From: Incurvaria masculella
Taxonomy: Eukaryota; Arthropoda; Insecta; Lepidoptera; Incurvariidae
Direction of reading: 5' to 3'
Assembly (NCBI GenBank): GCA_946894095.1
Contig: OX335643.1
Coordinates: 5,877,036-5,941,035, forward strand
DNA: 64,000 nucleotides
In this document: positions 1 to 13,700 of the stretch, one piece after another
Layout: each line of letters begins with the position of its first letter
Numbering within the stretch: the stretch's first letter is position 1
Made by a program: the position numbers and the translations under genes
The notes under the pieces: generated by a model
Told to the model about the DNA's origin: nothing
Seen by the model: only the letters and a program-made list of their open reading frames with translations
Databases searched by the model: none

Positions 1-3000
1 AAAAAAATAACAAAACTAATAAACCTGCAATTTGAAAATGTTTTCGCCGCAGCTACTACAGCTATATTTAGCATTTATAATGAATTCGTCGCTTAAAGTG
101 CAATACCTTTTGCGATGTGTGTACAAACAACTTTGTATGGGTCGGAACAGCCTTAAGTCAAGTGAACAGAAATGTACTAGTTAGCATTGTACGAAATGCA
201 ACTAACGTCAGATTTAACCACTCACTTGCCTGTTCACCATGTAAATAAATTTACCCTGGTAAACCCTTTCTCTAAGAAAAAATAGCTGATAGCAAACGCT
301 CACCCGGAGATGCGTGGCAAAGACCAGAAAGAACTTTCTGCGCAGCGCCCTGCAGCGCCGCCTGACCTTTCGGCGGAGGCGGCGCGAGGCGAAAATGACC
401 GCCGCAAATTGCTTTGGCGAAAGGAAATTTCATCGGAATCACATCGCACGCCTCGACACTTCCGGGGGTAATGTAGCGCACGACGCTGCAAATTGGCGAC
501 GACGTCGCTCGTCACAGCAATCCGAGCACGGCATTGGAAATAGGCTGGAAGTGCCTATCCTTTCGCTTCACGAGGGCGCGCCCGTCCCGTCTTAGGGGTC
601 GTACATTAATCACGTGAGGGTTGAAGAGAGGGGGAGGTGGTCAGAAAAACATCACGAATTATCACGACGGGGGGAGGGGGGAAATGTATGACAATCACGT
701 CAATTTTTTCGTGCCCCGATGCCTTATTACTGTGGAAAACAGTCAAGAAAACCCATGCGTTGGAGGGGTGGGGGGTGGAGGGTGAGGGGGACTATACAAA
801 TGGCCTTACAAACGGCACGTGATTAAAGATGGGTCACCGTGATATTGTCAATGCAGTGATTTTATAATATGGCTAGTGATCAATGTGATATCTATATATA
901 ATCGACCGTAGTAAAGCAAGGACACATTAATTAAAGAAATGGGGCTGCATAAAATACTACTTTATGAGTATGCTGCAAGGCTGGACTTGAACCATCTTTC
1001 GAAGGAAGTTCCGCCACCCGCTCAATACCTAGAATTTGGAATTATCTTACAGTCACGTTAGTGATAAATCAAATCCCTAGAGTACATAGGTTTTATCCTC
1101 TAGATTTGATTTCATCGCGATGTCTGATCTGCCCCGATGGCTAATCGGCTTGGAATGGCCCCTTTGGACAGACGGTATGACAGTCGACAATGTAAGTCGA
1201 GACTGACACATCGCTCTCGCCGTGTAGAAAGCATATATTGCTCCGGGGCTGCAATTAGACTTGGCTAATTGCGCGGACCAAAGAAGGGAAAAGGAAGTAG
1301 AAGATTGTCATATGGTCGCTACTCGACCACGCCGTATGCACTATTTGTTCATATAATCGTATGGAATACCGGCCGCACAGTCCAAACATCTACACCGCGC
1401 GCGAATGTGCTCACGAAATTTGTTGGCCATCTCAGTTCGTTCCGCCCAACACAAACCCTCCAGTACGTCTGCGATTATGTTTGTGTGTGGCATGCACGCT
1501 TAAGTTGGGTCGGTAATTAAAGAAATTTGGAGACAGCGGGTCTCACAGTCTGCGCGCTAGCAGATGGCATTTATATATTTTTTTATTCTGAGGCGCGGAA
1601 TATACGACGCATGGAGTTTAGTTCGATAGTGTCGTATGTAGTGATTGAATTTATTTAAAATAATGTTCTTTGATTTCATATACAACGTAGGTTTCCAGTA
1701 TATTTTCTCGAGCGCACTTGAAAATACTGGCTGAGGTACTCGGTTCTGTACTCTGGCTGTTTTTTTATGTAAGAAAGAAAAGAACTATTTAGTCTGAAAA
1801 AATAAATTTGGATCTCGACAACAGAACCACCCACTGAGTCCAACTATAGCTAAGAATAATCAAAAATACACCAAGCGTAGAAAACAAATCGAATCAAAAT
1901 CAGACCAAAAAGCTAGACCAGTTTAATAGGAGCAACATTACGAACACACGCACATCGGAATTTATAAAAAAAGCAGTTGAGAATTACAAAAGTTTTAGCT
2001 TATCACATTGAATAATTCATTCCTATACTAATAATCACCTTGGGTAATGCAGGAAACTGATACAGCCACAGAATATTGATACAGCTATGTGAGGAAATAT
2101 TATCCGGCAACAATGGCCCTAATGCAACCAGTTCTCAGCCTAGAAATGCATTTCCTCTGCGCGCCCCAAGGTGCCTATTTAATCTCTTCACAGATCAATG
2201 AATGCGCTCTCGTGCCCTGCGTGTGAGAGGGACCCACCGACTCGTTGAGGAGGGAATGAGAGGGGTGTATGTTTCTGAAGGTCGGAGAACGGGATCTGTA
2301 GTGTCGCATACGCGGCCTGGACTAGGGTTGGCACCAGACATTTGATCGATTAAAGCACCGATAAAGATATATATTAATGTATTAACTTTTAAGATATTTG
2401 CCGATCCTGCTAGCGTTAAACACATAGCTGTTCTGAGGTTTAATAATAGGGATCAATATCAATAGTTATATTGTTGTTCAGTGAAGTAGCCGTCCACAGT
2501 CCTAGAGAGTCCCAGGGCCCTTGGGCCGATCGGTCTATTAAGAAAAGCCTTGTTTGAAAACGGTGGCACTCTCGCAGAGTCGAGGTCGATGGGTCGGATT
2601 GTTAAAATTAGTCGACATTTTCGGAAAAACTTCTTCTAGACGAAAGTAGCTAGTCCTTTTTATATAAAAAATAATAATAACGGCAACTAGCATTCAGTAC
2701 TATGTACCTACGTATAAAAACGACATCTAAGGGCAACTCAACTAGTTATTACTACTAATCCATTTCAGACGGCTCCGGGACAAATTAACGAAGGGATGAC
2801 TTTGCCTATTCGTCTGGGGCCAATGGGTGTCGGGGGCCATATTTCCTCTTCGCGCCAAAGCCTTCGGCTGACTAGCTACGACACTGTTGGTCCTTTATCC
2901 CTGAAATATTGTTTTTATCGTTTGGCGTCTGCCCGCTCATAACTTGAGAATACATTACCAGGTTTTGATGCAGTTTGTATCTATTTACAGTTCGAATCTT

Positions 3001-4560
3001 CCCATAATTTACAGGTTATTTATCATCTCGCTAAATAACCTAAGGGTTGAACAATGTGGTTAAATATGCGATAAAAAACAATTTTTATCAGACAGCGAAA
3101 TCTGCTAGTAGTGTTTCATACATATTTTCCACCACATTTTCTGCACCGGCGTTCTGTGACAACCCTGTCCGGCGCCATTCATGGCCGTACTTTCTCTAGC
3201 GCGGAATCGGTCCCCCCCTCCGCCCTCTCCGCCCGACGCTGTCGGAGAAATACATAAATGCCTTTATAGGGTTTAATTGGAATTGTCGTGTACTTTCACA
3301 CTTGCTCTAGCGGCCATATCTGAAATGGTTGTTCTATTGCAACTACGACTATGGAGAGTCGCGATGCCGAGTTTCGCTGCCTGTGCTAAAGTACATAGTT
3401 TGGAGATTATTTGAAAACTACTGTTTGACTTCACTTTATTTTTGGTAGATAAGATCAGTTATATTTGCTGATATCTGTTTATGCACGTTTTAGGAAAAAT
3501 GTATCCTGGGTTAACCCACAGAGAAGAAAATTATAGGAAACGAAACTTCAATAGCTGGCAACTCTTGGGTTCATAACAAACATAACAACGTTAATACCTT
3601 TACTTTTTGATACTATAAATGCGAAAGTTTGTTTGGTGATTTGTCCTTCCATAGTTCATAGTTCAAAATATTCATTCCGTAGAGTATGTTATTTCAAGTG
3701 CAGTATACTATAGAACATGTCAACATTTTACTGTAAGTAAAATAACAATAATTCATACGTTATTCCTTAAGTAGAATGGAGGAACGGATCGACGTGATTT
3801 TAGGGTTCCGTTTCTCAAAAGGAAACTTTATATCACTTCGTTGTCCGTCTGTCAAGAACCTTTTTCTCAGGAACGCGTGGAGGTATTGGGTTGAAATTAA
3901 TTTCAAATTATGAGATCCCTGGTCCCCTGGTGCTGTAAAAAAAATAAGCTTCAAGCCAACGCGATCAAAAAATACGGTCATATATGCCGCACATTTTGGC
4001 GATTGCAAATAAATATGCCACACCATAATAAATAGCCAGGCACCGCAGCTAGTTCACAGTGAAATGATTAGTAAATTCTGTGCTAAACAGCGAACTGTCC
4101 ACGTCTAGTCCAGGCATTATTAGTCGATGTATGTTCGTATTGACTCGCCGCATTTCATGTTAACGACCGCTCCATTCTTGTACTTTATTATTTTAGAGCG
4201 GTTCCGAATACACGAAACTTTCTCTATACTCGCGAGCTTTTCCATTTTATGATACGTGCAATTGCACTAAAAAGTGCCGACATTATGCATCGAAGTTTAC
4301 ATACCTAAGAATGATGTGTGAAGACGAGGCAAAAGCATTATAGTATTATGTTTAATTGAACTTCGCTGGTTTTCCGTTCACATTAATGAAATACATGCTT
4401 AGATCTAAATGCTACTGCCAGCAATTTGTTAGCAAAACAGTTTAAGGCAAATAACAAGAACCAATGAAACATCCACCCTCAGTGTAAATGCATTAGAAAT
4501 AGAAATTACTTAACCAACAAAGTTGCTTATAAAATAAAAATGTGTAGTATTACAAGTATT
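1..4560. other. Upstream region without a recognisable gene
   Basis: No reading frame here resembles a protein I know. The stretch is AT-rich, with a GC-rich block near 300-595 (listed separately), a G-rich run near 625-790, and repeat-like segments near 2920-3060 and 3600-4030. The last begins with a phrase (ataaatgcgaaagtttg) that I associate with common lepidopteran repeats. It should contain whatever distal regulation the downstream gene has, but I can identify no specific element. Confidence 0.6.
300..595. repeat. GC-rich interspersed repeat, copy 1
   Basis: A GC-rich island in AT-rich DNA. It shares a diverged phrase with 23540-23780: both have a 'ggaaataggctggaagtgcc'-type stretch followed by 'ctttcgcttc'. 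Two copies in one window indicate an interspersed repeat rather than a CpG-island promoter. The short frames in it are arginine-rich by-products of base composition. Confidence 0.45.
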
Positions 4561-4564
4561 CTCT

Positions 4565-4713
4565 GGTATAAATGCCGTCACTGCATACAGCAGAGTTCTT
4601 ACTCCGGAACCACTTGCCATAGAATAGTGAAGAAGTGCTCCGGCCGTGTCAGTGCGTGTAGTGTCAGCGTGTCAGTGCGAAGTGTCTGTCGGTGCGGGCT
4701 GTAAGATGCAAAG
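4565..4713 (+). promoter_or_regulatory. Probable promoter and 5' UTR of the Wdr62 orthologue
   Basis: A TATAAAT lies at 4567-4573. Arthropod initiator-like TCAGT motifs lie at 4649-4653 and 4672-4676, the first about 80 bp downstream of the TATA-like box. That spacing is too long for a classic TATA/Inr pair, so the start may be near 4597 or at the TCAGT cluster. The translation start follows at 4714. Transcript 5' ends are needed to choose. Confidence 0.4.
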
Positions 4714-4782
4714 ATGGCGATCATCGGCCCCCGGAACAGCGCCCCTCTCATCAGGGACAGCCTCAACACACCGGCGTACGAG
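4706..4782 (+). other. Out-of-frame upstream ATG overlapping the start codon
   Basis: An ATG at 4706 lies 8 nt before the main ATG and in another frame. Its frame stays open through exon 1. If spliced to exon 2 it ends at a TGA shortly after the junction, giving a short overlapping upstream ORF. The main ATG at 4714 has the stronger context (A at -3, G at +4), and an in-frame TAA at 4702-4704 rules out an N-terminal extension. Confidence 0.45.
4714..4782 (+). CDS. Wdr62: Wdr62 exon 1 (residues 1-23)
   Basis: Starts at the ATG with the better context (aagATGG) and encodes [20 protein letters not shown] followed by AYE. It ends in phase 0 before the donor GTGAGT. The upstream in-frame TAA at 4702 fixes this as the first possible Met. 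The exon is assigned mainly by position and phase: its end reads directly into the exon 2 segment corresponding to human 'VTLEKVLG'. The N-terminus is poorly conserved in the family, so homology does not prove this exon. Confidence 0.7.
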
Positions 4783-7700
4783 GTGAGTGATCCGCGGGGC
4801 GAGAGGAACGTGAGTCACCTGTGAGTTGTCAGTGCGAGGTCACTGACCACACTCTCGAGTACTGACACGGTCAGAAATCATGATGTAGCAATTGCACTGA
4901 AGCTTTAAGTCCGAGTTTTACCCGATAACTTATTTAATGGGTTGACGTTGATGTAAAATACAAACGTTTTGAAAAAATATGTTAGTCCGAATTCGCTTTC
5001 CTTATAATAACACGCTCATCAATGTCAAAGGTGACTTTTGTTCAAAGTTGAAACGCGACATACGGACTATGAGACTGCGAAAACCATGCCGGTCGGCCAG
5101 GTGCTTCATCAGCCCATTTTTTAAGGACAAAGGGTGTTAATTTGGGGGAAATACCTCTGCAGGGATTAAAATCCACAAAATCAAAATCAAAATCAAATCT
5201 TTATTGCCGTTTTTTGCTTAGGGATATGTATTGGCTCACTCTTAAGAGGTACGTTAGTCAAGCTAAAACTGCCTGGGTAGGCGTGCAATATGACATAGCA
5301 TGTCAAATAAAAGCATACAGTTTTAAATTCACATTAAAAATATAAAATAATCGAACACATTGTAAAATAATTGAGTCAATATAAAGTAATAAATTACATT
5401 TCTATTAAATTGTTTAGGCAGATAAATTAACTGAATATATATAATAACCGTTGAAAACATTTAAACATTATATATTAATATTTAAATTACCCAAAATTAA
5501 AAACCGCTTACCCACCCTATAGATAAAGACTCTACAGGATTGGTTAGATCTTATTGAAGAAATTTTGATAGATAATAGGTTCAGTTCAGAAAGGGAATGG
5601 AGGGATGGGGTAATGCAGCTCAGAAGAGCATTCTTCCTGGTAAAGGCATTGAAACACATAAAGAGACGCTACATCTCTATGTGACCGCAATAATGTCAAA
5701 GAGTTTATAATTTAGATTTACAGTCGTACGGACGTAACGATCAAATATGAACACTGGAAAGAGAAATAATTCCTAAGTCCCTTTAACTCTATGGCTGACG
5801 GCAATATGACAAAATGAGATTTCTATTTTTTCTCTATTTCCGATGTACCGGTTTCAGAGTAAATGTCAGTAGTTGTATGGGAAGCGCATTTTAAAACCAC
5901 CGTTCCAATTTACTTGATATTTGCACTGTGTGTTCTGCAAATCTATGATTTTTTGGAAGGTCGAAAAACATTTGTATGAAGCTTTTCTGTTTGGTGTTAG
6001 TTGATTCGGTTTGATTTAAAAAAACCGGCAGATACAAAGACAATAATATTGTTAACAAATCCGGCAAGTCCAAAAACGACGACGTTGATTATTTAAATGA
6101 ATTCTTCAATCACGTTTAGTAGTTCGAGAAGTCTCAGAATTCAAGCTTTTTGTTAATAAATAAAGTAAACTGGCTCACAACGTTGCAAAATGTTTATAGA
6201 AAACAAATTACAAATGGTTCACAATGAATAGATTCACCCTGACATATTTGCCATATAAGTATTGCATCGTTTTGGTTTGATGAGCCAGACTCGATTTTAT
6301 GAGAAACCCACCTACACCAAGTCATTTCTCATTACAACGGCAATTTAGTCATAACGATGCCTGCACACCGAACAATTTACCACTTGTACCAATTTGGGAT
6401 CAGTTGATACACTTATGCGCCTGAAGCCATATAATATATTTTATCTGATGTACTTCACCTACGTCGCATCTAAAATTAGGAATATATTTACGCAACCTCA
6501 GACCATCATCATATCAGCCATTTGCTGTCCACTGCTGAATGTAGCAATAATAATAATAATAATAATTATAATATATTTTTTGCAGACAACGTCCATATTT
6601 TAACAAACTATAAAACTAAAACAAACAATTTATAAAAACTCTCTACGAAATAAAAAAAAAACAAACAAACACATTTCAATACAGATATCATATCATATTT
6701 CATATAATTTAGATATAGCGATGGACACCAGACCAATACTCAAATATTTTTCCGAGTCCACCTTCCAATGCGGCAATTATTGTACAGTTGTTCGACGTGA
6801 AAATGCGGTTCCTGAATGAGGCAATACGCTTACGAAGCATTGCCATCTACCCTTGACTCGGTAAACATTCCTGAGGCGCTACAGAATTTGGATACACCGA
6901 GTAGGAATCTGAATGCATTATTATATTACACACGCATTGTGTTGTAAGCCCGTTGAGTGTAATTAATCTACAGCTGACTTGTGTACATGGGTTGGCAGTA
7001 CGCTTTAAAAAGAGTAATTTTTACAGCTTTGGAGCACCGAAAAAACCGTCTCGCCAGCATATTGCTTTTAATCGACAGAGCCCGACGTTGTCTGTAAATA
7101 TCTAGGTCATCTGTTAATCTATCGGTTAGTATATGACCTAGATATTTAAACTTGTCTACCAATTTCAGTGGTCGATCGTACAAATATACTGGCAAGACAC
7201 CCACACGGGCCCCTCCACTTCTTCTGAACATCATAACCTCGGTCTTGTCCGTATTATACCGAAGCCCGTGCGACTTAGCGAATCTTTCACACACACTCAG
7301 CAGTTTCCTGAGTCCATCAATCGTGGGACACAGCAGCAATGTAGCTCCTCATTCAGCTATCGCTAGCAGATTTGTTTAGTGAAGTACCGAGAGACCAAAG
7401 GTGTTCAGAAAATCTAAATCCACTAACCTTTGCGGACTATTACAGAGATATCGAGCTTGCTCAAATGTCTTTTTTCACAAACTCCCAATTTATAGGTATG
7501 AGGAAAACTACCCACCGGCAGACCATACCAAACCCTGCCGGTGCGAGAGAGAAATGAGTTTGAGAAACGATTCGTTGTCAAAAACCTAATGTCGGCCACA
7601 AAAGGGTGCTCTAATTATCTGTAATGGGTGATCTGCGGCCTTATTGCCGAACGGCGATTGTCGCTGCCAGCGTCAGTGTCGCTGCTAACGAGTCATCGCA

Positions 7701-10700
7701 TACCAAATTTTGCGGCTACCGTTACTGCGGATAATAGATAGGCAACCGCATTTAATTTTTATCCGTAGCCGACATCGACATAGTCTATGTCTTCGGTATC
7801 GGTAAGTCGATGGTAGCCGAAAAATCTTGTACGCGATGACTCTTTAGTAGCGACACCGACGCTGGCAGCGACAGTCGCTGTTCGGCAAGAAGACCTTGAC
7901 CGGTTTACTTCATATTGTAGTCAAAATAAAATGCTCTTAAGCTATGAGAAATGTAAACATATTTCCATAACTAAAAATCGCGGTCAACATTCCTTTGACT
8001 ACAGCATTGGTGGCCACATTTTGGAGAAGGTTAAGAATATTCGTGACCTAGGGATTATTTTTGACGAAAAACTTCATTTCAACTTGCACGTTGACCATAT
8101 AACAAAAAAAGCTTATCAGATGCTTGGTTTCGTTTTACGATCTACGAAAAAATTCAAAAACCTACATACATACATGATACTTTACCAAGCGTTGGTACGT
8201 TCTCAGCTTGAATACGTGTCAGTAGTCTGGAACCCCTATTACGCTATTTACACAGATAAAATAGAATTAATCCAAAAGAAATTTCTCCGTGCCGTCCATT
8301 ACCGTTTTCATTGTTGCAACGACTCTTACTGTAATCTTTTAACCATATATAAATTACCTTCTCTGATCAATCGACGGACGTTAATCGATGCGACTGTATT
8401 GCGTAATATATGTACCAGTGTTTACAATTGCCCTGACCTTCTTAAACTAATCGATTTTCACATACCTAGTAGGACAACACGCCACACTTCTCTATTCCAC
8501 ATAAAAAATACTACATCGAAAGCAGGTGTCCGAGCACCGATTCGTAGAATGTGCGATACCTATAATAAGAAACTTTCTGATGTTGATATGTACCTTCTAT
8601 CCCGTTTTCAATTTAAAAAAACGATTCGCAATTTGTTAGATTGTTAGTGTTATCATGAAAATATTGTAAGTAGCTATTATTCATTTGTATTGAAAATGCT
8701 GGTTGTTTTCTGTGTTATATATTTTGTCCTTTTTTGTAACCTTACTTTCTTTTCTTTTCTATGGCTTATTATTTACGTTTTGTGTTTAACGCCTATACTT
8801 TGTTAATATTCCAATGTGTTTCAGTGAGAATTCGTAGTGGAGGCAAGTTTAGTGTTTTTTTTTTGTGTGTGTTTTTTTGCAATTGTTGTATTGACCTGTC
8901 TCTGTGATTTCTCCTAATAAATAAATAAATAAATAAATAAATAAGGCCGCTGGATGTAGGTTGGATGGGCAGGAATATTTGGAATAAATAGTGACCGTAT
9001 AAACTTCCAGACAAAAGAGTAAGAACACCCAGAAGTTTGAAGACAAGAAGGCGTCGCGCTAGTGAAAAGAGAATTGGCATTACTAATTTCTTAATATGTG
9101 TGCTATCCCAAAGACTTTCAGAATTCACCAATATACGGGCCACACGATATTGCATTTGAAGTTACCCTGCTAGTAAATTAGCAATGAATGTTTTGAAATG
9201 TAATCCCCTATCGAATCTGACAATGCCACTCAAGCACGGCACGTTCTGTCTATCAAATGGCTGCCCGATACAAACTCTTCGAATGTAATTCGATTAACAG
9301 TCATTCGAGAATCGGACCAAGGTGTTTGCTCTCGGTCTGGCTTGTGTTTCCAAATAAGACCTATAATATTACTTTCATCATCATGGTGGACTATTTTTAA
9401 TCGAGCTAGCGGGAATTGTGACCGCAGTGTTTTAATTGTAGACCGTACCCAAACTAATGGTGCATTTTCGTCTCGTACTGCTGGAGGGCATCATCCGTGA
9501 GATATTTAATTTATCACCGGTTAATAATACATATTTTATTGGAATATTTTTAAAGCGTTTCATATTCCTACATTATCAATTGAGAATGCCATATTTCAAC
9601 TTTCAACTTGAACAACAAATTTTTATTTTTCTTCTGCATTTGAAATATGCATTCCACATTCGTTATTATTCTGCGGTTTTATTATACATCTAGGTTTTTT
9701 CGTAATTCGTCCTTGAAATTGTACTGTTGGGTCGATTTTTTTTAGTTTGCAGGACGAGTGCTTTTTAATAGTCTAGTTGAAAATTGTTTTATGTATGTTT
9801 TCGTACGTTTTGACTCAATTGTGAGACCCTTGACGACGTCAATGGACTTTCGAACTTATTCTTAAGCCGCAAAAATCATGCTGGCCGGCCATGGGCTGCT
9901 TCACATTTCGTTCAAAGGTCCCAGATTGTACTTTGGGGGAGATACCTCGACATGGATGTGGTCGATGAAGTACGTTCCGCAGCTTATAGATCCAAGAAGC
10001 TCGTCATTGATGGAAATCAACAGATAATACTTATGTTTGTCTGGTTTCGATCTGTTTTAGGATCCGGCTCAAAGGCGATGTTTAATTTGAACTCACAAAG
10101 CTTTTGAACCTGAACTAACACATGATTGTATAGAACATAATCATTCAAGACACGCACACACGGTTACATCACAGACCGATCGGAGCCAGTCGAACAAAAA
10201 CGATCAGAAAAACAATACTCTAAGTATGTTACCTCATTCATCCTGACCAAACTGTCTAGTTTATTTAGACTTGCATCATTCTACACCGAGTTCTACACCT
10301 TTTGTCTGATGAACACGATATCGTGCCTTGAAGATGTTTCGAAATAGATTCGATTCTCCATTCAGAGCCGGTTTCGTCGGTTTATTTTGTCTAGTCTAGT
10401 ACAATATAAGTCTATGTGTGAGAATATATTTGAGCTGCCAGAAAGGCTTTAATTTACACTAATATGATGCGCGAATCATTTCATGAAAAAAGTGTTAAAC
10501 GTTTACCCAAATATGGTTGGACACCACCTGAATCTGGTGGAAATCGAAAGTCTTTGTCCCGCCTACAAGACGGCTCGTTCTGACCCACATTATGACGTGT
10601 TAGCACCATCTTGTCTGCCTACGTCAATTCTATACAGTGTGTTTTTTTTACTGGGACAGTATGAGGAAATCCATAACCATAGAGGACAGGATTTCATGCA

Positions 10701-13700
10701 AGGATCGTTTATTTTATAGGATGAACAAATCGAAAAAACTCAGAAATACATACGTGGTTGTCTGAGCGGGGATCGAACCTATGATCTCTGGTATGGAAAG
10801 CCAGTCCTTGTGCCCCTGCGCTACGAGCCCCTCAAAAATCATGCAATCTGCCCCTGTTATGCGTGAATGAGCATTTATGTAGCTGGTAAGAATAAGCAAT
10901 ATTTCCTCTTCATTTACCTCATTCATTTCATATAGAAAATCTATACGATTGTCACTTCTGAATGAGTACTATTAGAGATATATATTGCTATCGTTTATTA
11001 TTAATATTTAATGATTTGTCCTCAGAAATTGATTTCCGAAAAACAGTGTTTCGCTTCGATAAATAATAACATTATAATGTAATCTTACGCTGAATTAAAA
11101 TTATATTGATCCATAGTTTTAATAATAATAATACTTCGTTTATTCCTCTTATTACACTCGATTATACAAACATTCAGGTAACATAGCACAGGTAACATAA
11201 CATAGGTAGTTACATTTTTACATTTTAGAATAAAACTTTAAATTTATTTGACACAGTGAAGAGAAAGAAAAAATAAAATAAAATATAGTTATATTAATAG
11301 GTATGTGCCTACTATGATATACCATGTACATCGGAGGAAAGGGTGATGGGCTCAGCGATAGTGCACTAGGTGCGTCGCAAAACATACCTAGAGCCGCTGG
11401 TTTCCAGCCAACACCGGGCTCAAAAGCTACATACACGACTTACACAACTTGCAACCTCCACAATTTACACCTCTCGTGGATGTCGTATTGTTATGCGGCT
11501 TGTCTACTTGTGCACTGGTCAGCAATTTGCATGCAAACTGGATCCCACACCCCGCACCATATTAGCCATTGCTAGATTTATATCGTTTTGATGCGGACCA
11601 CCTCGGGCTACGGGCCTAATTGATTTTCTATAGCTGCGTCCGTTCCATTTTGTGTAAATATGAACGATGGAGGCGTAGGAAATTTGCATTGGATGGTATT
11701 CAATTTGATCTAAATATCAAGTCGTGTGTCTGTCGTCGCCAAGTGTTTGACTAAGGCTACTGATTTCCAACCATTGGCTGTACATTGTCGTGTTTTCAGT
11801 ATTTTTAGGGATATCGGAAAAACAACCACAATCAGAATTTCCCTATTTTTCTCTCCGATTATTTTGCTATTAATCTCTAACAGCCGTATTCAGAGAGATC
11901 CTGTCAAAACTTAGTAAGAGATCAGCACCGGACTAACCATACAAAAACCGGTTTAGTCCGGCGTATCAAAGTTAGTCCGCCCACTCTGAATACGGCTGTA
12001 AGATACCACGTGAATGCTAATAAGAAAGTTCTGAGATATAGGTTTAATTATTTCTTAGACACAGTGTTATTACAGGTTTATGCATAGACAAGAACGCTCG
12101 CATATATTGGGTAGATGCTTAGACACAATGAGATACCAGGTTGATGCTTGGACAAGATAGCTTTTAGGTACCAGGTGGATGCTTAGATAGCAAAGCTCGG
12201 AGATAACAGGTAGATGCTTAGACGAAATGAGATACCAGGTTGATGCTGAGGCAAGAAAACTCCCGAAACATAACATGAATATACACACACAAAGCCATAC
12301 AAGAAATTGCACCGAGATGAGTAGACTGTCGCCTCGATCGGCATATATCATCTCACGTAAACCTCAAACCGCCAAGTCTCCTTCACAAGGTCGTTTCGGT
12401 GTGGGCACCGCCCGCGCAAACATCATTACCGCCACCTCAGCCGGTGCATTGTGTGCGTGTGTACGCGATGATCCGAGATGGATCGGAGATTACCGTGTGT
12501 TTGAGCTGGCTGCTCCTGAACAGAAAAGAACCAAAAAGAACTTGGCTAGCAGAATTCAGACTTTTCGTTGACCCCGATAGTTCCTTACTGTTGCTGCTCC
12601 ACCTCGCTGAGATTGAACACGGAATCGGAGCATAGTCTGTTAACTGTCACTAAATCTTCAAACATAAAATCGCTTGCAACCACCTGATTTTGAGTTGGCT
12701 TTCAAATTGAATAGAAAAGTGAGCTTCTAATGCATTTGGTAAGAAATCGTTTGGTTTTGTGTGTTTGTCTTATTAAATTAAAAGGATTATTGTATCTGTA
12801 ATGTCACAGTGACGTTCATCTCTGCTCTTGTTTTGGATTCACGCCCAGGCTGGAGCTCTAAGCCGTTCCACCTAATTCCGTCCTGCAACGCTAAGAACTG
12901 GACAGAATGGAACCGCTTCTGCTCGAACAGGGCCTACATCGCGCGACGCAATATTTCGACCCGACGCAGTGACGAAATGTTGAACAGAATGTGTAAATTA
13001 CCTGATGGCATCGACGAAGCACATTCGCATCAGTGTGCCGGGTTCGATTCGCAACGAACGCTGCGAGCTATAGGACCAGCTGGCGGAAATACCTCGGAAT
13101 ACCTTTTATCTGTTGGTCGGTAAACTGTAATGCACTCTGCTGAGGTGTTTCCCCCAAGGTACCGCGGAAAGTACCTTGTGCGAGTCGGACTCGGACACTA
13201 AGGGCTCCGTACAATAATTAAAGATTTAACACAAAAAATCTCGTTTTTTATGGGTTTAAGGTTTATTATTTTTTTATGTTACCTATTTGTTGTTATAGCG
13301 CCAAAATAAATACACTTTCTGTAAAAAAAATCAGCTTCCTACCTATTACGGTTCATGAGATACAGCCCTGTGACAGACTGACGAACGGACGGACAGCGGA
13401 GGCTTAGTAATAGGGTTCCGTTGGCACCTTTGGGTACGGAACCTTAAAAACATTTGGCCAACCGGCATGGATATCGCAACACCTTTGAAAAAAAAAACAG
13501 GAAATATCTTTGTGCATAAATCTTCAATCACGATAATCATGTATCTGCAAAATAACGCAAGATCTTCCTCTCCTATGCCAGCATCATCACTGCCTTGAAA
13601 CATTATTAAATCCTCTGCAAACACTGCCCAAGCCGGCGATTGTCGCTGGTCTAAGCGGCCTTATAATATGCCGAGATGTAGGTCGAATGGCCAATCCGCT

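Noticed and set aside
8793..9155. 120-codon minus-strand frame
   Set aside because: It runs antisense through the 3' UTR and AATA tail of the LINE at 7.9-8.9 kb and has low-complexity content.
12809..13123. 104-codon frame ([10 protein letters not shown] ... [11 protein letters not shown])
   Set aside because: Looks protein-like in composition but matches no family I know, has no splice or promoter context, and lies among repeats.
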